64,000 bases of DNA from Dactylellina haptotyla (Eukaryota > Ascomycota > Orbiliomycetes > Orbiliales > Orbiliaceae): contig CM062380.1 of assembly GCA_031310005.1 (NCBI GenBank), positions 372,001 through 436,000 of the forward strand. The letters run 5' to 3'. Shown here in pieces: positions 43,239-57,417 of the stretch. Below the pieces are notes generated by a model. That model had not been told where the DNA came from. It saw nothing but the letters and a program-made list of their open reading frames with translations, and made no database searches. The position numbers and the translations under genes were made by a program. Each line of letters begins with the position of its first letter. The first letter of the stretch is position 1.

Positions 43239-45355
43239 TTAGCCACTCTCATTTCCTTTCTCTTTTACTCTTTCCCAACAAAAAAATCTTATATCGAATA
43301 GTATTCCCCTTCGGGATAGAGGGGTGTGGATATTCTTTTGTTTTTTTTTTCTTTTCTTTCGTGTATCAAAGCTGTGACCCACATCTGGTGATGGAGTTTC
43401 TCGGATACTTTTCGACATTTTTCGGGTTCTTGTTGTCTCTTTTCCCTTTTGGTGGGCAGTTTTCTTCTCGCGCGGATAAACCGAAAGAAAAACCTGGGGT
43501 AAAAGCCAGCCATTTCCCTTTTCTTCACGAAGTCACGATGGCAGGTTTTCTTTTTCTCCCACTTCCTGTCTTTCGTTCTGCATTTTCGTTTGAGGAGTTT
43601 TATTTTTATTCTTCTTGTCTTTCTTATTCCTTAGAGCCGGAGCAGGAGCATCTGTGGTGTGGCTTGGTCATCTTCCTTTCTTCTTCCTTTTGTGCATATT
43701 ACAAAGAGTATACCCCATTTACGACTGATGAATAATTATAAAGGTATTCGTAATTGAGCATTTTTCCGTCCACGGCTAGTGGTCTCGGATCACGATCTTG
43801 TGTACGAGCGTCCAGTGATTCGGAATCAGATGGGTCGCACGAGATTAGAGCTTGGTCGTATAGGAAAGCTGCCAGAGCTCAACAAATTTATAGCTGCCGG
43901 ATATTCTGAAGGAGGTTAGATTAAGCTCATAGCAACATGCATGCTTTCCCCAGAAAATTTTTCTTTCTTCCCCAGCTAGTAGCATCCGTCTTTTAAGATA
44001 TTAATATCACTCAGGTCAAAGCATGGGGATGGGGCTCATATGATCCAATGGCATCGCTATAATTATGCACCTGCATCACCCTAAAGAAAATTCTCGTGGC
44101 CACAAATAAGAATAAAAAACCATACACAGAATCCTTAGAAAAAGGCTTAAGCAGAATTAGGAGTACTATCTGGGCCAGGTGCCAATAGCAATCACTCATA
44201 TACTCCCGGTGGACCACGCAGTTACGTTTCTGTTACCCTATAGTCGCAAAGTTACGTATTCGATTACCCCATACTTAGTTTCCTTTCCGCCTCCATTGCC
44301 GTCCGTATGCGTCGCTAGGCTCCTCCGGTGTTTAGTTCTTGAGCACCAGGGGTAGAGGAGTTCCTATGCAAAAAAAAAATAAAAAGGAATAACGTATCAC
44401 ACACCTCAGCTAGATGGAGATAGTACGGTATGCAGCCTTAAGGGAAACCATGGGTCCAAGGTCAGTCTTTCTGTTTTTCCATTTCGCCCTCACAGCTCCA
44501 TGGGGAAAGGAACCAATGAACTCGCTCTTCCCGACGGCCGGTTTCTCGCAACACAAACCGCGCTCGTTCGTTCCAGTCCAAAGCTTGGTTAGCTTTGACA
44601 CCCACCACCCGCGAAACTTGTGACGAAAATGGAAGTTGCCGCTAACGACCGACAGTGTGATCGGAGCCTGGCCGTTGTAGTTTTAGAGTTGTCGTCCGCC
44701 GTCCGGCCGGATCGGAGTAGTGTCGAAAAGAAGGCAGAGGGAACAGTCAGGTCCAGGCGGAACCAGACCCATGAGCATAGCAGAGCTGGTCATCGGTGGA
44801 GTAAAAGAAAAATACGGGAAAAAGAAAAGAAATATATCGGAAAAAAAGAAATCTTAGTTGGAACCCCTGGTGGATACAACATTGCGATAACAATGTGAGA
44901 ATTGACGAATATGGCTCCGACTTTTCCTGATAAGAAAGAAATAGAAGGGGAAAAAAGAGAAGGTTACTATCGTAGCAGTGCATAGGAGTGAGTGCGAGAT
45001 AGATAAATACTGGGTCGACCTGCTCCCCTTGAAGAAAAGGAAAAAAAAAGGAAGCAAAGTAGTGGTATAGATATAATACAGTGAAGGATCCGGTTCTAGT
45101 ATTTTCGCTTGATTTCTTATCAATTCGCCACCAATTGGACAGCTTGTTGTATTTTGCGAAAGCTTCAGAATATAAATTCGATAGTCGCAAAGTATCCAAC
45201 TCGACAGCAAGTTTCGACAATCGAACAGTCTTTTCTGGCCTCTATATCCTCTTCTTCTATAAATATATTTTATTTAATCTTTTCCTAATAAATATATCAT
45301 CCGCGGCAATATATACACCGTATTCTAAACAACAATCACATAGTCTTTCAACAAG
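43239..45355. other. Intergenic region upstream of serine dehydratase
   Basis: About 2.1 kb without a gene I can support. Many A/G-rich runs lie near 44800-45070, and a TATAAATATAT stretch near 45258 may serve the dehydratase promoter. Confidence 0.55.
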
Positions 45356-46756
45356 ATGACTATCGCATACCCTTCCAGCACCCAGGAACCACAGCTCCCA
45401 TGGTGCCAGACACCATTGAAACAGTCCAAAGCCCTTAGCAGAGCGGCAGGATGGTCAGTGCCACAAAAATCAGAAACTTCACAAACGGGACACCTAATTT
45501 AACGAAATAAATACAGCAAAGTCTTCATGAAACTCGAAAACCTACAACCCTCGGGCTCCTACAAATCCCGCGGCATGGGCAACATGTACCTCCGCTCTCT
45601 TGCTGCCCTACCGGACCCTTCTCGTGCGCGGTTCTACTGCTCCTCAGGCGGTAACGCGGGTCTCGCGGCCGCCACAGCTGGCAAAATGCTCGGCATCCCG
45701 ACCACAGTAGTGGTATCGAAGCGCACCAGCGAGCTGATGAAGGGCAAGATCAGAGATATGGACGCAGACCTACACGTCTTCGGTGACGGACTGATCGAAG
45801 CGGACGAGTACATGCGTGAAGAGCTGATGAAGCACGACGACGGTGCGGTCTACTGTCCTCCATTTGAGTATGTCTATACCTCCCAATTGCTTAATACCAA
45901 TTGCACCACGGTAAACCCGAGCCCGTATAAAATTTGGAAAGGAGCTAACGGCTGTTTTTTAAAATTCATAGCCACCCATACGTATGGGAAGGAAACTCAA
46001 CCATAATCAACGAAATCGCCCAACAGCTACCGGCATCCCAACCGGTTCCGGACGCGATAATCTTCTCCGTCGGCGGTGGCGGTCTCTTCAACGGAATAGT
46101 CAAGGGCATGAAAGCCCACGGCTGGGACAACGTTCCCATTATCGCAGTCGAAACCCGCGGCGCGGATTCCCTCGCCACTAGCATGCTGCTGGATGAACAC
46201 CACATGTTGCCCGCTATTACCTCTCGGGCGACCAGTCTCGGTGCCAGGCGGGTGAGCAAGCAGACTTGGGAGTACGCCCGTCACGGTGGGAAGGACGCCG
46301 GATTGGACGTACGCAGCGTGGTGCTGAGTGATGACGAGGCGTTGATGGGGTGCGTTAGATTAGCGGAGGACGAGCGTTTGTTGGTTGAGGATGCGTGCGG
46401 AGTGAGCGTCGCTACTGTTTACAATGGCGCATTGAGGCGGGCGTGTCCTGAGCTGAGGGAGGATAGTTTGGTGGTTGTGGTTGTCTGTGGTGGTAAGTTC
46501 GCCGTCTAATTCGTGCTATCAACAATACGCATAGGCTAACGGTATGAGTGTAGGATCAAATGTCACGATGGAGATGCTAATGGAAGCTAAAGCGAAGACC
46601 GGGGAGGAGAGCGAAACGGAGCTTGCGGTCAAGGAGCTTCCGGTTAAGAAGATCACGAAAGAAGTCACAGTCAAGGATAAGACTGTACCTTCCTCGCCAA
46701 CCCGGCCGCCAAACCCAACAAGGTGGTCGTGGCGGTGGAAGATCCGCAATAATTAA
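45356..46756 (+). CDS. CHA1: L-serine/L-threonine dehydratase (Cha1-like)
   Basis: PLP enzyme that deaminates serine to pyruvate and threonine to 2-oxobutyrate. Exons 45356-45453, 45517-45867, 45972-46492 and 46554-46756 give 390 residues with matching phases. The PLP lysine is in PSGSYKSRG, the phosphate-binding loop region in SSGGNAGLAAATAGK, and the glycine-rich loop in SVGGGGLFNGIVKG; VVVVCGGSNVTMEM closes the fold. The first exon gives the short N-terminus ending in SRAAG, joined to CKVFMKLENLQ. No mitochondrial presequence is evident, but catabolic Cha1 of yeast is mitochondrial, so location is left open. The C-terminus has an additional charged tail (about 50 residues) compared with the catalytic core. 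Splice signals GTCAGT, GTATGT and GTAAGT are all good. Confidence 0.88.
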
Positions 46757-47226
46757 AACCCGATAGAGGTGGGCCCGGCGTTGAGATGTTAGTGTTACAA
46801 GAGTTATATTGCTTTCTTCTATTGAACCAAAAACACAAAGAGTCTATTATAATGGAACAGGGGAAAAGGGAAGGGGTATCAACCGGCGTTTTTATTAATT
46901 CTTCAGCTTCATTCTAAACTATGTTTGTTGTTAAACCAGTCGTACAGTTAGTTTCCTTGCGGTTTTCTTTTGTTTCAACAGCATTTTTTCAATATGCGCA
47001 CATGCATCCAATTTCCACAAAAAGAAGAAAAGTCTATAATCCAGCTTATGTCTACCTGTCGATTAATCTAAAAAAGTTCTTCCAATCCCGTCCGCTGGTA
47101 ACCCGGTCTATCAATCGATGCAAAGAGGTAACAAAACTCCAGGCTCTTTAAATAGTATCAACGATATCGATCCGTTTTAATGCCTGCAATATCGAATCTG
47201 CAATAATGAGGAGTTATCTCAAGGGT
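46757..47226. other. Convergent intergenic region
   Basis: Holds the 3' ends of the dehydratase gene and the small basic protein gene; AT-rich, with nothing else seen. Confidence 0.55.
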
Positions 47227-47787
47227 CTACTTGCTGCTCCGCTTCTTCACACCTTTCTTCTGCCCACCCCTGGCTGTAGTCTTCTTATTGGCCCCAGCGC
47301 TTCCGAATCCGTATCCCCATCCGGAGAAAAGACTCCTAACGAATCCGAATCCCATAAACCCGACGCCGTTATTGCTGCCCATGGAAGATTGCGCGGTATC
47401 CGGTGCCTCGATTATTTCAGCGATATGTTTGCTTCTCTGGCGTGCTATTTTTATCCACGGATATAATAAAAAAAGTAAAAAGAAAGTAAATAAGTGTCCC
47501 AACGTGGCTGAGAGATAAAAAGGCGAGATATAGGGATAAAACTTACGTGTAGCTGCTGCTGCCCGGCGAGGGGATTTTGAAGCCGGGGTGGATCGTGCGG
47601 GTCCAGTTGTAGAAGACTTAGATTTAGATCTGGTGGACATTGCGGGGGGCGGTTTGATGGATGCTCTTTTGGCGGGAGTGGTTGCAGGGGAAGAAGAGAT
47701 GGGACTCTTGGAGGACTTGGATTTAATGACCTTAGATCTGCCGGGACGGGATTTGAGGGTGGAGGGTCTGGACTTCTTTGGGGGCAT
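47227..47787 (-). CDS. Small basic Lys/Ser/Pro-rich protein, function unknown
   Basis: Exons 47787-47547 and 47444-47227 on the minus strand (GTAAGT...TAG intron) give 152 residues. The first 80 are rich in Lys, Ser, Pro and Ala (MPPKKSRPSTLKSRPGRSK and similar), like a histone H1-type tail. Then comes RQRSKHIAEIIEAPD, a Gly/Phe/Asn-rich section (GVGFMGFGFVRSLFSGWGYG) and a basic end (GGQKKGVKKRSSK). I do not recognise the family. The frame is open through the intron, but reading it through would insert an unlikely hydrophobic stretch, and the donor and acceptor are strong. The upstream open frame begins only with a TTG, so MPPKK is the start. A nuclear, nucleic-acid-binding role is plausible from composition only. 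Confidence 0.5.
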   Translation of the reverse strand: MPPKKSRPSTLKSRPGRSKVIKSKSSKSPISSSPATTPAKRASIKPPPAMSTRSKSKSSTTGPARSTPASKSPRRAAAATRKFYPYISPFYLSATLGHLFTFFLLFLLYPWIKIARQRSKHIAEIIEAPDTAQSSMGSNNGVGFMGFGFVRSLFSGWGYGFGSAGANKKTTARGGQKKGVKKRSSK

Positions 47788-49961
47788 GATTGATGCTTTT
47801 GTTAGGGGTGCGAAGTATAAATGTGACAACTACAGCCCTGACCGTAGCTAAGGAACATATGCATATACAGTCTTGATGGTTGGTGAGTGAAGGATCGGTA
47901 CAAAAAACAACTTTATAGCTCTATCAAGTTTGCTTAGTGGGTAACTGGCGTGTATTGAATGAGGAGAGATTGATATGACTTCGGATGTAGAGGGTATCAA
48001 AGTGGCAGTACGTTTCGCGCTGTAAATGACGGCGATGGAAGATGAAGTCACAGTTTGGCAGTCAATTTTCACATTTTGGCAGAATGCCCGCAGGTACGTA
48101 GACGGGTGAGAGAGATCAACGACCTCAGAAGGGCATAAAAACAAATTTGTTTTTCGCGGCTGGCTGATCGGTGCAGCTCTCTGCCATGTCATTTTCACAT
48201 TTATTATCATCCGTTCTATTCAGCCCAGCGTTGAATCGTAAGAATATTATAACATATTATGCTATAACGCTGTAAATGAGAACAACCGTACTGGATATTT
48301 ATCTCACGTGTTTTCGATCGTACGACTCTTGAACAATAGAATGCAGGTTTACGAATCACAATAATAAGATCGTGTCAGATAGTGATAAGACGGCACAGGT
48401 GGGTCCGGAATGTGTTGTTGTTGTTGTGCTGGGAAGTTCCGAGTCTGTCATGTAAGTCATCGAGAGAACTGCGAGGCTTAGATGGCCAGTATTCGGCCCC
48501 ACAGCAATTAAACATCATGCAAGATGCCGTCTGGACGCCTTTGATACCGACGCGCGCACAAAAGGTAGGGATAGAAACTTAAGACGCATTGACAGTTCGG
48601 CTCTTGCAAAATGGACTGGGTATGCATTTGATACTCAACACGTTTGCTAGTTTGAAAATACGGTCTGATGGAACACTGACAGACGCACGACATCATAGCG
48701 ACATGGTTCAGCGTCGATGGTGGCGCAGGAAGAGAAGGATGGCCTGCAAATTAGAGCCTTTCGGCTGGTTCCTGCGTCGGTGGGTTGGGCGATATGGGCA
48801 GGTGTTTTACCAGTTTTGCCAGTGTATGGGGCAATTTTGGCTGGTAAGGTTGGTTTTTTGCCCGAATATATCCCTGGCTCGGACGAGAAGAGTTCGCCTT
48901 AGACAGTTGAGACAAAAATAGGGTCCTTGTTCTTTTTTCGCTTTCTCGCCTGTGCCATTAGTTTTCCCTTTGGCCCTATCCCAAGTGGGGACTTTTTCCT
49001 TTTGTCGAGATTTCGAGGTGACATTTGTGCACAAAAGTTGAAAAATAAGATCTTTAATCTTAGCTATATTTGGGTGCAAGGGAAAGTTTAAGAGATAGGA
49101 TATCGCAGCTGCAACCACAATTGTTTTGCAAAAAGGACAGAGTTGATGTATTGAAATCGGAGCTGAAGATAGGGGAGAGAGGCTGGAGAGCCGGCAGCGC
49201 CGTGCTCACTCTCCTTTACATTGTCATCGTAAACCGGTAGAACGTCCATGATTCGATAGGAATCAAAATGATAATATTGCAATAAACCAGGTCCAGATTA
49301 TGTGGAGGGTGAGTTGTTCCTTTGCTGGTTCCGGCAGTTTGAAACGATGCCCGGTTTCGTTCACCAGCTGGTCGTTTACGTTGGGACACTGGCCCGTAGC
49401 TGGGCATCAAAAGTTTATACTCTGGTATGCGTGTAGACTTCTCGTTAGGTATATACTGGATTATACATATATGCTCGTAAGGGATGTTCGACGCGGGTTG
49501 GGGGAGATGTCTCCTGCGTACGCTGCAGATTATAACATGCACATGTATTTTGATATCTGATTCTGATTTGACGTTTTGTGAGAATTAAGACCCTTGGTTG
49601 GATGTGCCCGACTAGCAGACATGCCTGTCGGTTGGAATTTCACATGAACGGTGGGTATGTCATCATTGTTCAGACTTTTCGATGGGCGTGTTCCCTGCGC
49701 GCTTCCGTTCGCGAAAGAGAGAAAAGAAAAAGGAAGAAAACCTTCCGTTTGCTTTTTCCCCGAGGTGTTCTTTTCCCATTCCCTTTTCTCCACCGTAGCT
49801 ACCAAGCGGGGTGTTCTTGGCTTGGAAACAAGCTGAAAATAGCAATGGAGAGGAAATCTGATGCCGATGAAGAAGGCCACCCCTTGATACCGTTTACGTA
49901 TGGCGGGCCAGATGCATGCGAAAGGACTGAAGTCGGCAGCGGGGCAGCGCGTCGATTGCGG

Positions 49962-49969
49962 TATAAAAG
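49962..49969 (+). promoter_or_regulatory. TATA box, distal, upstream of GFA1
   Basis: TATAAAAG followed by a CT-rich stretch at about 50017-50040 and a possible 5' UTR exon ending in a GTAAGC donor. It could serve GFA1 or an unseen non-coding RNA. Confidence 0.4.
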
Positions 49970-50437
49970 GGAATGTAGGGTCCATCCCCTTGGTTTGATG
50001 GACCCATGAGCTATCCATCCATCTCTCTTTCTCTTCTCCAGATACATACGTACGTTTGTTTATTATAACCAAAGTGTTTTTTATTCGCACTATTTCAAGG
50101 TAAGCATCAACATTGTTTTGCGATTATCCTTTTCGTACAGCTGGAGCGATACGGTTTTCCGGTGTAAGCTGCAGGTGCAGGGCAGCACCCCGGCCGGTGC
50201 ATGAAGAGGAGAGAGCCTGCCTGCGAAGTGTGCATGAATGCAAAAGAATCTCGAGACGTTACATTCCTGAGCTTGCGATTTGCAAACTGCAGCTCGAATT
50301 CCCCACTGAGGAGTGAGGGAGTGTGAGAAGGGCAGTCAATTGGCGCGGTTCTTTGGTCTGCTGTACAGCTGGTGCCCGAGCTAGAAATACAGCTGCATCT
50401 TGTCTCTTCCAGCTCCTTCCCTTATCTGCCATATCGG

Positions 50438-50461
50438 TATATATACGGAAGGGTATATATA
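50438..50461 (+). promoter_or_regulatory. Paired TATATATA motifs upstream of GFA1
   Basis: Two 8-base TATATATA motifs eight bases apart, followed by CT-rich sequence. Confidence 0.35.
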
Positions 50462-50916
50462 GACGGACGGAGACGCCTCGCTGCTGCTCCTTTGCGTTCC
50501 CTTTCTGACCATCGTCAGCCCATTCGGTTTCCCCTAGTTGCAAATTTATATCATCTCTCGTAGAAAGTCGAAAACGAGGGTAATAAACGGTACGTAAGCG
50601 GCGGGTCTGGCTGGCAGGTCAGATCAGCCCTATCGGCTCCCTCACTCCCTCCGTTTTTCTGGCAAAAGAAAAGGCTGCATTTTTGGCCGCCCGCCATTGG
50701 TCGCTCCCAGCAATCGGGAACGTGCCTGCTGTGCAGTGTCTATATGGTCAGTCCACGGCGGCCCAGCTGCCCTTTGCGAGCTGGTTGGCACAGCTTGTAG
50801 CTAGCTAGCTTGTGGCTAGCTAGGTCTCTCCCTCGGGAGCTTGCTGCTGAGGCACCGGCTGTTTTACACGAGACACCTTTTTATATCTCGATGCTACCGG
50901 TTCAGGCGTATTGTAT

Positions 50917-50924
50917 TATATATA
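50917..50924 (+). promoter_or_regulatory. TATA box, proximal, of GFA1
   Basis: TATATATA about 460 bases upstream of the GFA1 ATG and about 160 bases before a long CT-rich leader-like tract; the most likely GFA1 core promoter. Confidence 0.45.
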
Positions 50925-51375
50925 GCTGGGCTCCTGTCTCAGCGGGCGAACTGGGAAAGAGATTCTGAACAGAGCAATCACGAACTCCATCACTCGCGTT
51001 CGAATTATACTCCCCGCCTCACTTGACAGAGGGAGATATCACCATCTGTGATTCCAAATACTACTTAAGGAGCCACTAGGGCCCTTCTCCTTGGACCCAC
51101 GCTTGCACATACTGTTTTCTATCTCTCCGGTCCGTTCTTCTTTACTGATTAAATCTTTGGCGAGCAGCGGCGGCGGAGAAAACAGACGCAAATATCCGAC
51201 CTTCCTCCTCTCTTCTGTCCTCAACCAACTTCCCCTCCTCCCCTCCTCCACCACCATTTACAACCACCACCGCGTCTCCGTGTCCGTATAGTTATTATCA
51301 TACCAGCATCCGCCCTCTATTCCTCCGTCTCGATATAACCCTTCGTATAATAACTAAACTCAGTAGCTAGCCAAT

Positions 51376-53967
<2,592 letters not shown>

Positions 53968-55261
53968 ACGGCCGGACGAAGGAAATTAAAAAAAAGCCGG
54001 AAAATTTAAATAAACAAATTATTATCGAAAGCGAGAGGAAGAGATCTGCTTTCGAAGTAGGAAGCTCCCATCCTACTAACTTTTTGTATTGCTCACAAAG
54101 ATATTTTCTTTCTGCTCTATGCGTGATTATTTTAAACGTTGCCTCTGCCTGTCCTATCTATTCATTTTTTTTTTCTTTTTCAACTCCGCTTCTTCTTCGA
54201 TATTGTTCTATATGTCATTGTAAAAGAAGAGGAGTGGAAACAGAGGAAATGGGATTTGGATATGGTTTGGGACGATGATGCCACAGGAACGGGAAAGTGT
54301 ATATTTAAAGCAGCAAAAATTATAACTTTGGAGGAATTGGTGTCCTTTTTTTTCTACTATTATGATTATATTCCACGAATACTGCGGCTGGTAGCTTTAA
54401 ACCGTGAGGATTGAAATGAAGTGAAGCCAACTGAACCGAGCTATCGATCGATCGATTGGAGACGGCGGTTCGCCTTGAGGCCTAAACATAGCGCGGTGGC
54501 TGCGGTCATAAAGCCACATAAGGCCGCCCCAACGCAGAACTAGCGAGCTGATGAATAGCAAGTCGGAGCTTCTGAGACAAGAGGCTTGAGGGTTTGTATC
54601 TAATCACGATCTCTGACACAATCCCGTAAGAATCCTCTCGGTTCGACGACGGCGTAATTCAGCAATTTATGGTAAGAATTACGTGCGCCGCTCTCCAGTT
54701 AATTATCTAAACAGGATATACATCGAATCTACGAGGCAGACCGAAGGAGCAACACGGCAGCCCCCACGGTAGTTGCGAGTACTCTTTGGGTAGCTGTTGG
54801 ATGCTCCCGTGCTCTTGGCGGCATAGCTAACGTTAGCTAGCTTCCCGCCGGGAGCCTCGTGGACCGACGAGAACACCCCTGGCTAAGGAACCGGTCCAGG
54901 CAATTCGCTCGCTCGCGGTCGTCGAGCCACGGCTGGAGCTATATATAACCACATTTGACAGCCGTCTAATCTTTACGATTTCGCCATTGGTTTTAAAAAT
55001 TCTCGTATTTCACCCCTCCCGAGGTCTCGTCTCCCTAGTTGTAATAGCTTCAGATATACATACTTTACGCATATAACTAAGTTCGACTCCGCATCTCTAT
55101 TGCCTCGAGTATTGTCGAGTATACGTATACCCCCGTTCACAGAGGCGAGCTCGGTCCGGCGGCTCCCCACACACCCACGAAATCGATCTAAAACCTACCG
55201 CTCATCTGCATTTACTAAATTAATTGCGGGTATTTATTTACTTATTCATTTATATACAATA
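53968..55261. other. Intergenic region, GFA1 3' end and F-box promoter
   Basis: AT-rich GFA1 3' region up to about 54400, then a mixed stretch with a short ATCG repeat (54443-54456) and the promoter of the F-box gene. No gene recognised. Confidence 0.6.
54940..54948 (+). promoter_or_regulatory. TATA box of F-box gene at 55262
   Basis: TATATATAA about 310 bases upstream of the ATG. Confidence 0.45.
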
Positions 55262-56752
55262 ATGGCAGCCGAACCATCCACCGTCCCCCCGCTGCCCACC
55301 GAACTCCTCCTTTCAATACTCTCCTACCTCCCCTTCCACGACATCAGAACCTTCTCAACATGTTCCAAGGCCTTCCGCTCCACGAGTCTCGCGCTCGTCT
55401 TCCGCAATTTGAAATTCTCCCACTCCGCGTCGACGTCGATAGCCGACATCCGGCGCACTTTCGAAGACCCCGAGCACGGTAGCCTCCACCACATTTGCGG
55501 CCAGGTGCGGCACGTGACGCTGCACAGTCATAATATAAAGGGCCTAGAGGAGATCGTAACGTACTTCCGCACCCGGGTGGCGCTGTTGCCGCTGTTTCCG
55601 GGTCTGACGAGTTTAATGATCACCCGGGCCGGGTTGTACCCGCACATGCTGGGATGGCTGGAAGGGTTCGATGACAGTATTGTCTCTGCGATCTGGAGGA
55701 TGTTAGAGGAGGCATGGCCGGGGCGTCACACTTTACTGAGAAAAGTGGCGTTCAAAACTCTCGATTACGTCCATCAGGATCGTTTGAGGGGGCAGGAATT
55801 GTCGGTTGAGAGTTTGAGGTTTCTAGGATGGGATGGGTATTACGAAAATCAGAAGAGGCAGCGGGCCGGTAAAGCCAGTAGTAGTATCACAGCGGACGGG
55901 TACGGAGATAGGAACCGCGGGGAGGATGAGGATGATGATTACGAGGAGCGGGATGAGGTGGAGGAAACCGGGGCGAACAAGCACGCCATCGGGTTGGGAG
56001 ATATATATCCTTGTCCCGCGCCGATTGAAGAGGCATACATCAATCGAGATTATGTCACCTCTCGCCAGAGGATCATCGAACGACCGATTCCAGATCTGTT
56101 GTACCTGGCTAACTGCCGGCAGAGTCTGAAGACCGTCGGGATCTGGATCAATACCTTCAACGGGAATATGACGCCACAATGGGCGGCTACGCCTGCAGAG
56201 GATTACCTGGCCTTCAATAACGTGAGGGATCTGAGGATAAATATGGGCTTTTTCATGCAAAGTTTCCCGGAACAGTATCTTGACGAACTGGCGCGGCGGT
56301 TTCCGAAGGTGGAGAAGGTGGTTATCTATCATGACTACAGATGTCACGAGTATATCGAGGGAGAGAGGATGTATAGATACGGCAGCCTGATGAAACTGTG
56401 GCCCAAAACGTTGAGAGAAGCGAGGTTACCCTGGTTGACGTATTTTGGGAGCAGCTATGAGACGAGGAGCATGGGGGCTACGATTAACGTCTGGATTGAC
56501 GAGCATAGTTTGGACAAGCTGAAGAGGGTAGTGTTTGTTAGGGAGATCGTGCAGGAGGAGAGTGGGTTTGATATGCCGGACGAACTCGAGGCTATCGGGT
56601 GCGATGTCGTCATCGAAGGGGAGGATGAAGGACGGTGGGGGGATGAGGTTCGGGACGAATACAAGTTGAGGTCTTCGGATAGAAAGTTGGTTTGGGGAGG
56701 GCTGTATAGAATACCCCAGCTGGAGCTGGATGGATATGTTGTGCCTGGATAG
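55262..56752 (+). CDS. F-box protein, LPxEL family member 3
   Basis: Intronless, 496 residues from the ATG at 55262; the frame is open further upstream, but the F-box starts 11 residues after this ATG and an upstream extension would carry odd basic sequence. F-box: LPTELLLSILSYLPFHDIR, then FSTCSKAFRSTSLALVFRNL. An acidic insert (about residues 220-240, RGEDEDDDYEERDEVEE) is unique to this copy. Shared landmarks: ARRFPKVEKVVIYHD, TLREARLPWLTYF and WIDEHSLDKLKRVVFVRE. First of three tandem copies on the plus strand. Predicted SCF adaptor with unknown substrate. Confidence 0.75.
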   Translation: MAAEPSTVPPLPTELLLSILSYLPFHDIRTFSTCSKAFRSTSLALVFRNLKFSHSASTSIADIRRTFEDPEHGSLHHICGQVRHVTLHSHNIKGLEEIVTYFRTRVALLPLFPGLTSLMITRAGLYPHMLGWLEGFDDSIVSAIWRMLEEAWPGRHTLLRKVAFKTLDYVHQDRLRGQELSVESLRFLGWDGYYENQKRQRAGKASSSITADGYGDRNRGEDEDDDYEERDEVEETGANKHAIGLGDIYPCPAPIEEAYINRDYVTSRQRIIERPIPDLLYLANCRQSLKTVGIWINTFNGNMTPQWAATPAEDYLAFNNVRDLRINMGFFMQSFPEQYLDELARRFPKVEKVVIYHDYRCHEYIEGERMYRYGSLMKLWPKTLREARLPWLTYFGSSYETRSMGATINVWIDEHSLDKLKRVVFVREIVQEESGFDMPDELEAIGCDVVIEGEDEGRWGDEVRDEYKLRSSDRKLVWGGLYRIPQLELDGYVVPG

Positions 56753-57417
56753 GCTGTATATTTATTTAACTTGTTAAGCATCATTTGAATCATTAACCCA
56801 CATTCCACAGACTCGAGGGCACATATGTGTCCCGAATATTCAATCAAAGAGTAAGAACTGAGATAGTTCGAAATGAGCTAAGATGTGCTGAATACTTAAT
56901 TTGGCGAAGGTCCATTTGTACTGCTGCATGTTGACAGCATCTCAAGGATCCAAATTTGCGAAGACCAGATTCTTGTAAATTTATTTATTTATTATATATC
57001 TGAAAGGCTTAGATATAATGCAAGAAAAGGTTCTTTATATCTCATAATTCTCTTTCTGCTAGACCTGGCTTTAGTTCGCGCAACTACAAGCGCTATAACA
57101 TAACTGCTCTAATATATAAATGTCCTGAGATATCTAGGTTCTGGTGATAAATGTTTTAGGGACAGAAACAAATAAAACGTATCTCAATTCCTTTAAATAT
57201 TTGAAAATCCTACGACCTAGTATAAGCAATCGAAATGAATCCTAAGATATTCCAATATGAGGTTCGAAGAGCCGGCAGGGATAAATTCACCGACGCCAAG
57301 GCTGCCATATTTAGTGCACGATGCGCGCATACGAATCCAACGAACGTCGAAAAGGCGGAGTTCGCGATTCCTCCCACGTTCAACACACGGTAACACAAGG
57401 CGTTCCAACTGAGCGCC
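56753..57417. other. Intergenic region between F-box genes
   Basis: AT-rich, no gene seen. Confidence 0.6.

Larger units (their letters stand above)
47788..51375. other. Long non-coding stretch upstream of GFA1
   Basis: 3.6 kb with no protein gene I can support. The right half looks promoter-like: TATA motifs at 49962-49969, 50438-50445 with 50454-50461, and 50917-50924, several followed by CT-rich tracts. A GTAAGC donor after TATTTCAAG at about 50099 could start a 5' UTR intron. The CT-rich stretch at 51085-51290 is probably the GFA1 leader. GCTAGC-type short palindromic repeats lie near 50800-50825. Confidence 0.55.
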
